A program made the position numbers and the translations under genes. Below are positions 46,555 to 58,796 of a stretch of DNA of 64,000 bases, piece after piece (position 1 is the stretch's first letter; each line of letters starts with the position of its first letter). The notes beneath the pieces were generated by a model. That model worked only from the letters and a program-made list of their open reading frames with translations, was not told the origin of the DNA and did no database searches. The stretch is taken from positions 186,001-250,000 of the forward strand of contig NZ_JACXYU010000003.1 of assembly GCF_014779715.1 (NCBI RefSeq). Direction: 5' to 3'. The stretch comes from Streptomyces chumphonensis. Its GTDB lineage: Bacteria; Actinomycetota; Actinomycetes; Streptomycetales; Streptomycetaceae.

Positions 46555-47145
46555 GTGAGCAACACCCCCATCGGCGTCCTGGCCCTCCAGGGCGACGTCC
46601 GCGAGCACCTCGCCGCGCTGGAGGGCGCGGGCGCGACGGCGTGCGCCGTCCGGCGTCCCGAGGAGCTCGCCGCCGTGGCCGGCCTGGTCATACCCGGCGG
46701 CGAGTCCACCACCATCTCCAAGCTGGCCGGCATCTTCGGCCTGCTGGAACCCCTGCGCGAGCGGGTCCGGGCGGGGATGCCCGCCTACGGCTCCTGCGCG
46801 GGCATGATCATGCTGGCCGACAAGATCCTCGACCCGCGCTCCGGTCAGGAGACGGTCGGCGGCATCGACATGATCGTGCGCCGGAACGCGTTCGGCCGCC
46901 AGAACGAGTCCTTCGAGGCCGCGCTGGAGGTGAGGGGCATCGAGGGCGGCCCGGTGCAGGGCGTGTTCATCCGGGCTCCGTGGGTGGAGTCCACCGGCGC
47001 GCGGGTGGAGACGCTGGCCGCGATCGACGGGCACCCCGTCGCCGTCCGCCAGGGCAACCTCCTGGCCACCTCGTTCCACCCCGAACTGACCGGCGACCAC
47101 CGGGTGCACGAGCTGTTCACCGCGATGGTGCGCGCCGAGCGTTGA
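46555..47145 (+). CDS. pdxT: Pyridoxal 5'-phosphate synthase glutaminase subunit PdxT
   Basis: A 196-residue class I glutamine amidotransferase that supplies ammonia to PdxS. The catalytic triad is Cys81 in GSCAGMIML plus His and Glu in [29 protein letters not shown] is the oxyanion/substrate segment. GTG follows GAGAGGTATCCC. A repeat tract and a strong hairpin separate it from pdxS. Confidence 0.97.
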   Translation: MSNTPIGVLALQGDVREHLAALEGAGATACAVRRPEELAAVAGLVIPGGESTTISKLAGIFGLLEPLRERVRAGMPAYGSCAGMIMLADKILDPRSGQETVGGIDMIVRRNAFGRQNESFEAALEVRGIEGGPVQGVFIRAPWVESTGARVETLAAIDGHPVAVRQGNLLATSFHPELTGDHRVHELFTAMVRAER

Positions 47146-47205
47146 CGCGGCGGCGGTAGGATCGGCGCGTTGTACATCCGTTGGTGACTGTGAAGGAGCA
47201 AGGCT

Positions 47206-47958
47206 GTGTCCGGCCACAGTAAGTGGGCAACCACCAAGCACAAGAAGGCCGTGATCGATGCCAAGCGCGGCAAGCTCTTCGCCAAGCTGATCAAGAACAT
47301 CGAGGTCGCGGCGCGGATGGGCGGCGCCGACCCGGACGGCAACCCCACGCTCTACGACGCCATCCAGAAGGCGAAGAAGCAGTCGGTCCCCAACAAGAAC
47401 ATCGACAGCGCGGTCAAGCGCGGCGCCGGTCTTGAGGCCGGTGGCGCCGACTACGAGACGATCATGTACGAGGGCTACGGGCCCAACGGCGTCGCCGTGC
47501 TGATCGAGTGCCTGACGGACAACCGCAACCGCGCCGCCTCCGACGTCCGCGTCGCGATGACCCGCAACGGCGGCTCGATGGCCGACCCGGGCTCCGTCGC
47601 CTACCTCTTCCACCGCAAGGGCGTCGTGATCGTCCCCAAGGCCGAGCTGACCGAGGACGACGTCCTCGGCGCGGTGCTCGACGCCGGTGTCGAGGAGGTC
47701 AACGACCTCGGCGAGTCCTTCGAGGTGCTCAGCGAGGCGACCGACCTCGTCGCAGTCCGCACCGCCCTCCAGGAGGCCGGCATCGACTACGACTCCGCCG
47801 ACGCCAACTTCGTCCCCACCATGCAGGTGGAGCTGGACGAGGAGGGCGCGAAGAAGATCTTCAAGCTGATCGACGCCCTGGAGGACAGCGACGACGTGCA
47901 GAACGTCTTCGCCAACTTCGACGTACCGGACGAGGTCATGGCCAAGGTCGACGCCTGA
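47206..47958 (+). CDS. YebC/PmpR family protein (DUF28)
   Basis: A 250-residue three-domain protein beginning [20 protein letters not shown], the universal family start. [20 protein letters not shown] and [20 protein letters not shown] are further hallmarks. Family members have been described as transcription regulators and, more recently, as ribosome-associated factors that help at proline-rich stalls. GTG has GAAGGAG upstream. A 21-bp hairpin ends the unit before ruvC. Confidence 0.95.
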   Translation: MSGHSKWATTKHKKAVIDAKRGKLFAKLIKNIEVAARMGGADPDGNPTLYDAIQKAKKQSVPNKNIDSAVKRGAGLEAGGADYETIMYEGYGPNGVAVLIECLTDNRNRAASDVRVAMTRNGGSMADPGSVAYLFHRKGVVIVPKAELTEDDVLGAVLDAGVEEVNDLGESFEVLSEATDLVAVRTALQEAGIDYDSADANFVPTMQVELDEEGAKKIFKLIDALEDSDDVQNVFANFDVPDEVMAKVDA

Positions 47959-47978
47959 TCCGCCCGGCGGGAGCAGCG

Positions 47979-48029
47979 GCGCGACGGGCCGCACCGGAGG
48001 GAGCGACACTCCGGTGCGGCCCGTCGCGC
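47979..48029 (+). terminator. 21-bp perfect hairpin between yebC and ruvC
   Basis: A perfect 21-bp stem (47979-47999 with 48009-48029) with a nine-base loop is the longest in the window. There is no T-run. TACGCT (48046-48051) just after it may be the ruvCAB -10. Confidence 0.8.
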
Positions 48030-48095
48030 TGTCGGTACCGGCCGCTACGCTGCCGGGCAGGTGTCCGAAGATCGACGGGCAGGACCGGAAGGGGC

Positions 48096-48635
48096 GTGGG
48101 CGCGTTGCGCGTGCTCGGGGTGGACCCGGGGCTCACCCGCTGCGGCGTGGGCGTCGTGGACGGGACGGCGGGACGTCCGCTGCGGATGGTCGCCGTCGGC
48201 GTCGTGCGCACACCGGCCGACGCGGAGGTGCCGCAGCGGCTCGTGGGCATCGAGCGCGGCATCGAGGAGTGGCTGGACGAGCACCGGCCCGAGGCCGTCG
48301 CGGTGGAGCGGGTCTTCAGCCAGCACAACGTGCGCACGGTCATGGGCACCGCGCAGGCCAGCGCCGTCGCCATGCTCTGCGCCGCGCGGCGTGGGCTGCC
48401 CGTCGCCCTGCACACGCCCAGCGAGGTCAAGGCGGCCGTCTCCGGGAGCGGACGCGCCGACAAGGCGCAGGTCGCCGCGATGGTGACGCGCCTGCTCCGG
48501 CTGGACGCGCCGCCCCGTCCGGCCGACGCGGCCGACGCCCTCGCCCTCGCCATCTGCCACATCTGGCGCGCCCCCGCGCTGAACCGCCTCCAGCAGGCCC
48601 GGCGTCTGCACTCCGCGAAAGGCCCCGTCCGATGA
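48096..48635 (+). CDS. ruvC: Holliday junction endonuclease RuvC
   Basis: 179 residues from GTG 48096; starting at TTG 48105 gives MRVLGVDPG, the commoner N-terminus. RuvC cuts Holliday junctions as a dimer. Acidic catalytic residues are in [19 protein letters not shown] and [32 protein letters not shown] contacts DNA. GGAAGGGG is the ribosome site. It overlaps ruvA by ATGA and forms ruvCAB. Confidence 0.95.
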   Translation: MGALRVLGVDPGLTRCGVGVVDGTAGRPLRMVAVGVVRTPADAEVPQRLVGIERGIEEWLDEHRPEAVAVERVFSQHNVRTVMGTAQASAVAMLCAARRGLPVALHTPSEVKAAVSGSGRADKAQVAAMVTRLLRLDAPPRPADAADALALAICHIWRAPALNRLQQARRLHSAKGPVR

Positions 48636-49261
48636 TCGCGTTCGTCCAGGGTTCCGTGGCCGCGCTGGCCCCCGACACGGCCGTCGTCGAGGTCGGCGGC
48701 GTCGGCATGGCGCTCCAGTGCACCCCCGCGACCCTCGCCGGGCTGCGCGTCGGCGAGCCGGCCCGGCTGGCGACGTCGCTGGTCGTGCGGGAGGACAGCC
48801 TTACCCTCTACGGCTTCGCGGAGGACGACGAGCGGCAGGTCTTCGAGCTGCTCCAGACCGCCAGCGGCGTCGGCCCCCGTCTCGCGCAGGCCATGCTCGC
48901 GGTCCACCGGCCCGACGCCCTGCGGCGCGCCGTGGCCGCCGGGGACGAGAAGGCCCTGACCGCCGTGCCCGGCATCGGGAAGAAGGGCGCGCAGAAGCTG
49001 CTGCTGGAGCTGAAGGACCGGCTCGGCGCACCGGTGGGCGGCCCGGCCCGGCCGTCGGCGGGCCCGGCGTCCGGCGCTCCGAGCCCGTGGAACGACCAGC
49101 TGCACAGCGCGCTGCTCGGCCTCGGGTACGCGGCGCGCGAGGCGGACGAGGCCGTGGCCGCCGTCGCCCCGCTCGCCGAGGAGCAGGCGGCCGACGGCGG
49201 CCGGCCGCAGGTCGCCTCACTGCTGCGGGCCGCACTCCAGACCCTCAACCGCACCCGCTGA
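48632..49261 (+). CDS. ruvA: Holliday junction branch migration protein RuvA
   Basis: 209 residues: an OB-fold N-terminus ([20 protein letters not shown]), a helix-hairpin-helix region ([13 protein letters not shown] and [20 protein letters not shown]), and the C-terminal domain III that contacts RuvB ([17 protein letters not shown]). It clamps the four-way junction. A Pro/Ala/Ser-rich linker separates domains II and III. ATG overlaps the ruvC stop; ruvB begins 38 bp later. Confidence 0.96.
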   Translation: MIAFVQGSVAALAPDTAVVEVGGVGMALQCTPATLAGLRVGEPARLATSLVVREDSLTLYGFAEDDERQVFELLQTASGVGPRLAQAMLAVHRPDALRRAVAAGDEKALTAVPGIGKKGAQKLLLELKDRLGAPVGGPARPSAGPASGAPSPWNDQLHSALLGLGYAAREADEAVAAVAPLAEEQAADGGRPQVASLLRAALQTLNRTR

Positions 49262-49299
49262 CGCGCCCGCCGCCGAGGCCCGAGGAGAGACGTACGAGC

Positions 49300-50421
49300 A
49301 TGACCTGGGACGACCACCGCGCAGAGCCGTCCGCCGACCCGGCCGGTGACACCCACCCGCACGCCTCCGACCGCTCCGACCGTCTGGTGGGGGCGGGCGC
49401 CGACGTGGAGGACAGCGCCGTCGAAGCGGCCCTGCGGCCCAAGTCGCTCGCCGAGTTCGTCGGCCAGCCCACGGTGCGCGAGCAACTCGACCTGGTCCTC
49501 ACGGCCGCGCGGCAGCGCGGCGCCACGGCCGATCACGTCCTGCTCTCCGGCGCCCCCGGGCTGGGCAAGACGACCCTCTCCATGATCATCGCGGCCGAGA
49601 TGGGCGCCCCCATCCGCATCACCTCCGGGCCCGCCATCCAGCACGCCGGCGACCTCGCCGCGATCCTCTCCTCCCTCCAGGAGGGCGAGGTCCTCTTCCT
49701 CGACGAGATCCACCGGATGTCGCGGCCCGCCGAGGAGATGCTCTACATGGCGATGGAGGACTTCCGCGTCGACGTCGTCGTCGGCAAGGGGCCGGGTGCC
49801 ACCGCCATCCCGCTCGAACTCCCGCCGTTCACCCTGGTCGGGGCCACGACGCGGGCCGGACTGCTCCCGCCCCCGCTGCGGGACCGCTTCGGCTTCACCG
49901 CGCACATGGAGTTCTACGAGCCGGCCGAGCTGGAACGCGTCGTGCACCGCTCCGCCCGGCTGCTGGAGGTGGAGGCGGACGCCCCGGGCGCCGCCGAGAT
50001 CGCCTCGCGGTCCCGGGGCACCCCCCGCATCGCGAACCGCCTGCTGCGCCGGGTGCGCGACTACGCGCAGGTCAAGGCCGACGGCTTCGTCACCCGGGAG
50101 ATCGCCCGGCAGGCCCTCGCGGTGTACGAGGTCGACGAGCGCGGACTGGACCGGCTGGACCGCTCGGTCCTCCAGGCCCTGCTCAAGCTGTTCGGCGGCG
50201 GTCCGGTCGGCCTCTCCACCCTGGCCGTGGCGGTGGGGGAGGAGCGGGAGACCGTCGAGGAGGTGGCCGAGCCGTTCCTGGTCCGCGAGGGGCTGCTGGC
50301 CCGCACACCCCGGGGTCGCGTCGCCACCCCGGCGGCCTGGGAGCACCTCGGCCTGACGCCTCCGCGGTCCGGGGCGCCGTCCACGACGCCGCCCGGGCAG
50401 CGCGGATTGTTCGAAGGCTGA
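49300..50421 (+). CDS. ruvB: Holliday junction DNA helicase RuvB
   Basis: A 373-residue AAA+ motor. Walker A is [11 protein letters not shown], Walker B is [10 protein letters not shown], and sensor 1 is [11 protein letters not shown]. The C-terminal winged helix holds the arginine finger region and [17 protein letters not shown]. About 30 extra acidic residues precede the family core at the N-terminus. ATG follows GAGGAGAGACGTACG. It is the last ruv gene. Confidence 0.97.
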   Translation: MTWDDHRAEPSADPAGDTHPHASDRSDRLVGAGADVEDSAVEAALRPKSLAEFVGQPTVREQLDLVLTAARQRGATADHVLLSGAPGLGKTTLSMIIAAEMGAPIRITSGPAIQHAGDLAAILSSLQEGEVLFLDEIHRMSRPAEEMLYMAMEDFRVDVVVGKGPGATAIPLELPPFTLVGATTRAGLLPPPLRDRFGFTAHMEFYEPAELERVVHRSARLLEVEADAPGAAEIASRSRGTPRIANRLLRRVRDYAQVKADGFVTREIARQALAVYEVDERGLDRLDRSVLQALLKLFGGGPVGLSTLAVAVGEERETVEEVAEPFLVREGLLARTPRGRVATPAAWEHLGLTPPRSGAPSTTPPGQRGLFEG

Positions 50422-50468
50422 GACCTCCGGTTTTCGTCAGGACCGGAACCCGGGTGCCATGCTGGACG

Positions 50469-50498
50469 TTGTTCCACCGGTGGGGCCTCGCCTAGACT
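50469..50498 (+). promoter_or_regulatory. Promoter upstream of yajC-secDF
   Basis: TTGTTC (50469-50474) and TAGACT (50493-50498) are 18 bp apart. The predicted start is near 50505, where an in-frame ATG occurs. Confidence 0.6.
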
Positions 50499-50582
50499 CC
50501 GCCGATGCCGACCCTTCGGCCGGTGCACCCATCCATACCCCCCCCAGGTCGTTCGCGGCCTTGCAAAGGACACTCTTCCGCC

Positions 50583-51056
50583 GTGGATATCGCATTTCTC
50601 CTCCCCCTGGTCATCCTGATCGGCTTCATGTTCGTGATGACGCGCTCGGCCAAGAAGAAGCAGCAGCAGGCCATGCAGATGCGTGACCAGATGCAGCCGG
50701 GCACGGGCGTCCGCACGATCGGCGGCATGTACGGCCGCGTCAAGGAGGTCGGCGACGACACGGTGCTCCTTGAGGTCGCGCCCGGTGTGCACGCGCTCTA
50801 CGCGAAGAACGCGGTCGGCGCCGTCCTCGAGGACGAGGAGTACGACCGCATCGTGAACGGCTCCCCGGAGGCGGACGAGGACGCCCCCGTGGTGCCGGAC
50901 GACGCCTCCTCCCTGACCACGCACGAGGCTTCCGCCGAGGCCACCACCGGTGGAAAGATCGGTCTCGGCAAGGAGAGCGGCCCCGACCACGCCGCTGACG
51001 AGGCCGGGGAGCCCAAGGACGAGACCAAGCGCGACGGCGACGACGGCCAGAAGTAG
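50583..51056 (+). CDS. yajC: Preprotein translocase subunit YajC
   Basis: 157 residues. One transmembrane helix (IAFLLPLVILIGFMFVMTRS) is followed by KKKQQQAMQMRDQMQPGTGV and the YajC core RTIGGMYGRVKEVGDDTVLL. A long acidic tail ends in GDDGQK. YajC joins SecDF at the translocon. I use GTG 50583; ATG 50505 would add 26 residues and fits a leaderless start from the promoter just upstream. Confidence 0.92.
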   Translation: MDIAFLLPLVILIGFMFVMTRSAKKKQQQAMQMRDQMQPGTGVRTIGGMYGRVKEVGDDTVLLEVAPGVHALYAKNAVGAVLEDEEYDRIVNGSPEADEDAPVVPDDASSLTTHEASAEATTGGKIGLGKESGPDHAADEAGEPKDETKRDGDDGQK

Positions 51057-51063
51057 CCACACC

Positions 51064-51092
51064 CGCCGCCGGACCCGGCCGGTCCGGCGGCG
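51064..51092 (+). terminator. 12-bp hairpin between yajC and secD
   Basis: A perfect 12-bp stem (51064-51075 with 51081-51092) has a five-base loop. No T-run follows, so it may attenuate rather than end the transcript. Confidence 0.5.
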
Positions 51093-51170
51093 TCGCACGT
51101 TCCGCACACCACTTCGCGTGCCGCGCGGTGACCGCCGCGCGCGGGCGGCCGGACAGGGAGAAACGACAAG

Positions 51171-52946
51171 GTGGCAACACCGCAGAAGCGCCGGAGGTCC
51201 CCACGGGCGCAGGGGAAACCATGGCGCGCGCTGACGCTCATCCTGGTACTCACGGCGCTGCTCACGGGCGGGATGTTCCTCTCCGGGGCGACCACGCCCC
51301 GGCTGGGCATCGACCTCGCGGGAGGCACGAGCATCACGCTCACGGCCGTGGACCAGCCGGGGAAGAAGAGCGCGGTCAACGAGGCCAACATGAACACGGC
51401 GGTGTCGATCATCGACCGTCGCGTCAACGGTCTCGGCGTCTCGGAGGCCGAGGTCAAGACCCAGGGCGAGCGCAACATCATCGTCAACATCCCCCGGGGA
51501 ACCGACGAGAAGCAGGCGCGTGAGCAGGTTGGCACCACCGCCGAGCTGGGCTTCCGCGCCGTGCTGAACGCCGTCCCGGCCGGCGCCCCCGCACCGGAGC
51601 CGAGCACCTCCCCCTCGCCCGAGGCCGACGCGGAGGACGAGGCCGGGACGGAGGACGAGCAGCAGCCGGAGGAGCAGGCCACGGAGCCCGGCGACGGCGA
51701 GGCGTCCAACGAGCCGGAGCCGCAGGGCGGCCGCAACGGTCCCGTCGCGGACGAGTCGCCCTCGCCCGACGCGAGCGCCCCCGCCGACGAGGAGGAGCAG
51801 CCGGAGGAGAGCCCGGAGCCGCCGGCCGAGGACGCCGACGCCGCACAGCTGGCGCAGCGCCTCCAGGAGCTCGACTGCTCGACCCCCGAGGCCCGTGCCG
51901 AGGCCGGCCAGGCCGTGGCCGCCGCCGAGTCCGACGAGTCGGTCGTCGCCTGTGACCGCGAGGGTGCCTCCAAGTACGTGCTCGGCCCCGTCGAGGTGCC
52001 CGGCACGCAGGTCGACGGGGCGGAGGCCCTCTTCGACCAGCAGCGCGGCATCTGGCTCGTCACCATGGACTTCACGGACGGCGGCGGCAAGAAGTTCGCC
52101 GACGTCACCGAGCGCATCTCCGCCCTGCCCCAGCCGCAGAACCAGTTCGCGATCACCCTCGACGGCGAGGTCGTCTCCGCGCCGTCGGTGTCCTCCCGCA
52201 TCGGCGGTGGCAAGGCCGAGATCACCGGCAGCTTCAACCAGGAGTCCGCGTCCGACCTGGCCAACGTCCTGAAGTTCGGCGCGCTGCCGATCACCTTCGA
52301 GGAGGCGAACGTCCTGACGATCTCGCCGTCGCTCGGCGGGGAGCAGCTCAAGGCCGGTCTGATCGCGGGAGCCATCGGTCTCGCCCTGGTCGCCATCTAC
52401 CTGATCGTCTACTACCGGGCGCTGGCCGCGGTCGCCATCGGCAGCCTGCTGCTCATGGGCGGGCTGACGTACGTGGTGATGTCGCTGCTCGGGCCGGCGA
52501 TCGGTTTCGCACTGAGCCTGCCGGCCGTCTGCGGCGCCATCGTCGCCATCGGCATCACGGCGGACTCGTTCATCGTCTACTTCGAACGCATCCGCGACGA
52601 GGTGCGCGAGGGCCGTTCCGTGCGACCGGCGATCGAGCGGGCCTGGCCCCGCGCCCGGCACACGATCCTCATCTCGGACGTCGTCTCGTTCCTGGCCGCC
52701 GTCGTACTGTTCTTCGCGGCCGTCGGCTCCGTGCAGGGCTTCGCGTTCGTGCTCGGCCTGACCACGCTGCTCGACGTCGTCGTGGTCTTCCTGCTGACCA
52801 AGCCGCTGACGAGCCTGCTGGCCGCCCGGCCCTTCTTCGGCAGCGGCCACCCCTGGTCCGGGCTGGACCCCAAACGGCTGGGAGCCCGGCCACCCATCCG
52901 CGGACGCCGCCGGGCGTCGAGCACGGTCGAGCCGAAGGAGGCCTGA
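51171..52946 (+). CDS. secD: Protein translocase subunit SecD
   Basis: A 591-residue RND-type membrane protein. The first helix and LGIDLAGGTSITLTAVDQPG mark the D1 region, then FVTM-like and GGKKFADVTER segments form the P1 domain. Five C-terminal helices include GIGITADSFIVYFERIRDEV with the proton-relay region. Residues 138-226 are an acidic/Pro-rich insertion (PSPEADAEDEAGTEDEQQPE and similar) absent from most SecD. SecDF pulls exported proteins using proton motive force. GTG follows GGGAGAAACGACAAG. Confidence 0.95.
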   Translation: MATPQKRRRSPRAQGKPWRALTLILVLTALLTGGMFLSGATTPRLGIDLAGGTSITLTAVDQPGKKSAVNEANMNTAVSIIDRRVNGLGVSEAEVKTQGERNIIVNIPRGTDEKQAREQVGTTAELGFRAVLNAVPAGAPAPEPSTSPSPEADAEDEAGTEDEQQPEEQATEPGDGEASNEPEPQGGRNGPVADESPSPDASAPADEEEQPEESPEPPAEDADAAQLAQRLQELDCSTPEARAEAGQAVAAAESDESVVACDREGASKYVLGPVEVPGTQVDGAEALFDQQRGIWLVTMDFTDGGGKKFADVTERISALPQPQNQFAITLDGEVVSAPSVSSRIGGGKAEITGSFNQESASDLANVLKFGALPITFEEANVLTISPSLGGEQLKAGLIAGAIGLALVAIYLIVYYRALAAVAIGSLLLMGGLTYVVMSLLGPAIGFALSLPAVCGAIVAIGITADSFIVYFERIRDEVREGRSVRPAIERAWPRARHTILISDVVSFLAAVVLFFAAVGSVQGFAFVLGLTTLLDVVVVFLLTKPLTSLLAARPFFGSGHPWSGLDPKRLGARPPIRGRRRASSTVEPKEA

Positions 52947-52947
52947 G

Positions 52948-54120
52948 ATGTCCCGCATCGGTGCGCTCGGCGCCAAGCTGTACCGCGGCGAGGCCGCCTA
53001 CGACTTCGTGGGCCGCCGCAAGCTCTGGTACGCGATCTCCCTCCTCCTGATCGCCATCTCGCTGGCCGGCCTGGGCGGCAAGGGCCTGTACATGGGCGTG
53101 GAGTTCCAGGGCGGAGCCGTCTTCACCACCCCGCCCACCCAGACCTCCATCGAGGAGGCCCGGACGATGGCCGAGGAGGCCACCGGGAACGACGCGCGGG
53201 TGCAGCGGCTCGGCAACGACGCCCTGCGCATCACCGTGACCGGGCTGGACAGCGACGCGTCCAACGCCGCGCGCGGGGAGCTGGCCGAGGGTCTCGGCCT
53301 GGAGGCCGGCGACCTGGACGCGCAGCTGGTCGGACCCAGCTGGGGCGAGCAGATGACCAGCAAGGCGCTCACCGGCATGGTGATCTTCCTGGTCCTTGTC
53401 AGCGTGTACCTGGCCATCACCTTCGAGTGGCGCATGGCGGTCGCCGCCCTCGCCGCCCTGCTGCACGACCTCGTCATCACCGTCGGCGTGTACGCGCTGG
53501 TGGGGTTCGAGGTCACCCCGGGCACGGTGGTCGGCGTCCTGACGATTCTCGGGTACTCGCTCTACGACACCGTGGTCGTCTTCGACAAGGTCAACGAGAA
53601 CACCAGCACCCTCAACAAGCAGAACCGCTGGACGTTCCCGGAGCTGGCCAACCGCGGCCTGAACGCGACGCTCATCCGCTCGGTGAACACCTCCGTCGTG
53701 GCGCTGCTGCCCGTCGGCGCCCTGCTGATCATCGGAGCCGGGCTGCTCGGCGGCGGCATGCTCAAGGACATCGCCCTGTCGCTGTTCGTGGGCCTCACCG
53801 CCGGTACCTACTCCTCGATCATGCTCGCGACCCCGGTCGTCGTCGACCTGAAGAAGCGGCAGCCCGAGGTGGTCCGGCACGACCGCCGGGTGCTGTCCAA
53901 GCGCCGTGACGGCACGGCGGGCGGCGAGGGCGCCGACGAGGCGGCCGACACCGAGGGCGAGGACGCGCACGGCGGAGACGGGCACTCCGGGAACCCGGGG
54001 GAGCACCGCACCGACGACGCCGGGCCCGCCGAGGCGCAGGAGACCGCGGCCGTCGGCGCTCCCCGTCCGCGGGCCCCCCGGGACGGCCGCGGCAGCAGCG
54101 GAACCAGGAAGCGGCGGTGA
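52948..54120 (+). CDS. secF: Protein translocase subunit SecF
   Basis: A 390-residue SecD partner. The first helix lies near residues 28-46, followed by YMGVEFQGGAVFTT. Five further helices include TILGYSLYDTVVVFDKVNEN, the signature SecF segment. The C-terminal 70 residues are charged and low-complexity. It starts one base after the secD stop, and its stop overlaps the apt GTG. Confidence 0.95.
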   Translation: MSRIGALGAKLYRGEAAYDFVGRRKLWYAISLLLIAISLAGLGGKGLYMGVEFQGGAVFTTPPTQTSIEEARTMAEEATGNDARVQRLGNDALRITVTGLDSDASNAARGELAEGLGLEAGDLDAQLVGPSWGEQMTSKALTGMVIFLVLVSVYLAITFEWRMAVAALAALLHDLVITVGVYALVGFEVTPGTVVGVLTILGYSLYDTVVVFDKVNENTSTLNKQNRWTFPELANRGLNATLIRSVNTSVVALLPVGALLIIGAGLLGGGMLKDIALSLFVGLTAGTYSSIMLATPVVVDLKKRQPEVVRHDRRVLSKRRDGTAGGEGADEAADTEGEDAHGGDGHSGNPGEHRTDDAGPAEAQETAAVGAPRPRAPRDGRGSSGTRKRR

Positions 54121-54692
54121 CGGACATGAGCGGGACGAGGGCGCCGCAGCGGGCCGACGGCCTCTCCGAGCTGCTCCTCAGCCGCATCCGGGACGTACCG
54201 GACCACCCCGAGCCGGGGGTGATGTTCAAGGACATCACCCCGCTGCTCGCCGACCCGGTGGCCTTCGCCGCCCTCACCGACGCGCTCGCCGCCCGCTGCG
54301 CGGAGCTGGGGGCCACGAAGGTCGTCGGCCTGGAGGCGCGGGGGTTCATCCTGGGCGCGCCGGCCGCCGTCCGTGCGGGCGTGGGCTTCGTGCCCGTCCG
54401 CAAGGCGGGCAAGCTGCCGGGGGCGACGCTCGGCCAGGCCTACGACCTGGAGTACGGCAGCGCCGAGATCGAGATCCACGCGGAGGACCTGCGCCCCGAG
54501 GACCGGGTGCTCGTCGTCGACGACGTCCTGGCCACCGGCGGGACCGCCGAGGCCAGCGTCCACCTGCTGCGGCGCTCCGGGGCCGCGGTGGCGGGCGTCA
54601 GCGTGCTGATGGAGCTGGGCTTCCTCGCGGGGCGCACCCGCGTGGAGGCCGCGCTCGAAGGCGCTCCGCTCGACGCGCTGGTCACGGTGTAG
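54117..54692 (+). CDS. apt: Adenine phosphoribosyltransferase
   Basis: 191 residues. It salvages adenine to AMP with PRPP. The PRPP motif is [37 protein letters not shown] and [20 protein letters not shown] are family segments. GTG 54117 overlaps the secF stop; ATG 54126 is an alternative. It sits directly before relA, as in other actinobacteria. Confidence 0.96.
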   Translation: MTDMSGTRAPQRADGLSELLLSRIRDVPDHPEPGVMFKDITPLLADPVAFAALTDALAARCAELGATKVVGLEARGFILGAPAAVRAGVGFVPVRKAGKLPGATLGQAYDLEYGSAEIEIHAEDLRPEDRVLVVDDVLATGGTAEASVHLLRRSGAAVAGVSVLMELGFLAGRTRVEAALEGAPLDALVTV

Positions 54693-54795
54693 CGGGCGCG
54701 GCGGTGGCGCCGGTCACCGGCGCGGCCCGGGACCGGCGCGGCTCGATACCATGGCAGTCCGACCGTTCCCTGGCCGGACCGTCCGAGGAGAGCTC

Positions 54796-57327
<2,532 letters not shown>

Positions 57328-57331
57328 GCAC

Positions 57332-57364
57332 GTCGAAGGCCCCGGCACCGCCGGGGCCTTCGAC
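57332..57364. terminator. Bidirectional terminator between relA and the DUF349 gene
   Basis: A perfect 14-bp stem (57332-57345 with 57351-57364) with a five-base loop sits between two converging genes. Confidence 0.8.
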
Positions 57365-57381
57365 CCAGTGCACCGGGGCGG

Positions 57382-58611
57382 TCAGCCGCCGAACTCCTGC
57401 AGGCCCTTGAGCGCCTGGTCCAGCAGGGCCTGACGACCCGCGAGCTCCTTCTCCAGCTTCTCCGCCTTCGCCGTGTTGCCGGCCGCCCGCGCCGCCTCCA
57501 CGTCGGCGCGCAGCGCGTCCACCGCGTCCTGGAGCTGGCCCGTGAGCCCCGCCGCCCGCGCCCGCGCCTCCGGGTTCGTGCGGCGCCACTCGGCCTCCTC
57601 GGCCTCCTGGATCGCCTGCTCCACCGCCCGCATCCGGCCCTCGACGCGCGCCCGCGCGTCCCGGGGCACGTGCCCGATGGCGTCCCAGCGCTCGTTGAGG
57701 GAACGGAACGCCGAGCGCGCGGCCTTCAGGTCCGTGACCGGCAGCAGCTTCTCCGCCTCGGTGGCCAGCTCCTCCTTCTTCGTCAGGTTCTCCCGCTGCT
57801 CGGAGTCGCGCTCGGCGAACACCTCGCCACGGGCCTGGAAGAAGACGTCCTGGGCCGCGCGGAAGCGCTGCCACAGGTCCTCCTCGTGCTCCCGCTGCGC
57901 GCGACCCGCCGCCTTCCAGTCCTGCATCAGCTCCCGGTACCGGGCGGCCGTGGCCCCCCAGTCCGTCGAGCCGGACAGCGCCTGCGCCTCGGTGACCAGC
58001 TTCTCCTTGCGCTGCCTGGCCTGCTCCCGCTGCGCGTCGAGCGCGGCGAAGTGCGCCTTGCGCCGCTTGGAGAACGCCGACCGGGCGTGGGAGAAGCGGT
58101 GCCACAGCTCGTCGTCGGACTTCCGGTCGAGCCGGGGAAGACCCTTCCAGGTGTCGACCAGGGCGCGCAGCCGCTCGCCCGCGACCCGCCACTGCTCGCT
58201 CCCGGCCAGCTCCTCGGCCTCGGCGACGAGCTTCTCCTTGGCCTCCCGCGCCTCCTCGGCCTGCCGGGCCTTGTGGGCCTTGCGCTCCTCCTTGCGGGCC
58301 TCGACCCGGGAGGTCAGGGCGTCCAGCCGGGTGCGGAGGGCGTCGAGGTCACCGACCGCGTGGTGGGCGTCCACCTGCTCGCGCAGGTGCGCGATCGCGG
58401 TCATGGCGTCCTTCGAGGACAGGTCGGTGGTCTTCACCCGGCGTTCCAGGAGGCCGATCTCGACGACCAGGCCCTCGTACTTGCGCTCGAAGTACGCGAG
58501 GGCCTCCTCGGGGGAGCCGGCCTGCCACGATCCGACGACCTGCTCGCCCTCGGCCGTCCGCACGTAAACGGTCCCCGTCTCATCGACGCGGCCCCACGGG
58601 TCGCTGCTCAC
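57382..58611 (-). CDS. DUF349 repeat protein (helical)
   Basis: 409 residues, mostly alpha-helical. At least three DUF349 repeats are visible, each with a W..... L-W-RF pattern (VDTWKGLPRLDRKSDDELWH, MQDWKAAGRAQREHEEDLWQ, NERWDAIGHVPRDARARVEG). Long charged coiled coils join them. The function is not established; eukaryotic-like scaffold or RNA-related roles have been guessed for the family. GTG 58611 follows GGAGGAGGCGCT. It lies downstream of the cyclophilin gene on the same strand. Confidence 0.85.
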   Translation of the reverse strand: MSSDPWGRVDETGTVYVRTAEGEQVVGSWQAGSPEEALAYFERKYEGLVVEIGLLERRVKTTDLSSKDAMTAIAHLREQVDAHHAVGDLDALRTRLDALTSRVEARKEERKAHKARQAEEAREAKEKLVAEAEELAGSEQWRVAGERLRALVDTWKGLPRLDRKSDDELWHRFSHARSAFSKRRKAHFAALDAQREQARQRKEKLVTEAQALSGSTDWGATAARYRELMQDWKAAGRAQREHEEDLWQRFRAAQDVFFQARGEVFAERDSEQRENLTKKEELATEAEKLLPVTDLKAARSAFRSLNERWDAIGHVPRDARARVEGRMRAVEQAIQEAEEAEWRRTNPEARARAAGLTGQLQDAVDALRADVEAARAAGNTAKAEKLEKELAGRQALLDQALKGLQEFGG

Positions 58612-58796
58612 AGCGCCTCCTCCACATGACACCGGCGGGGCACGGCGCGCCCCCGGCATCGTCCACGGTTGTCGTCCGGCATCCGATGTTCACCGTGCTG
58701 GTCACCCGGCCGGAGAGCGGGTGCCCTGCACAACGCCAACATAGGCGACCGGCGGCCGGGCTGTCCCGGTCCCGCACGGGTGATCTGGCCTGGCCC

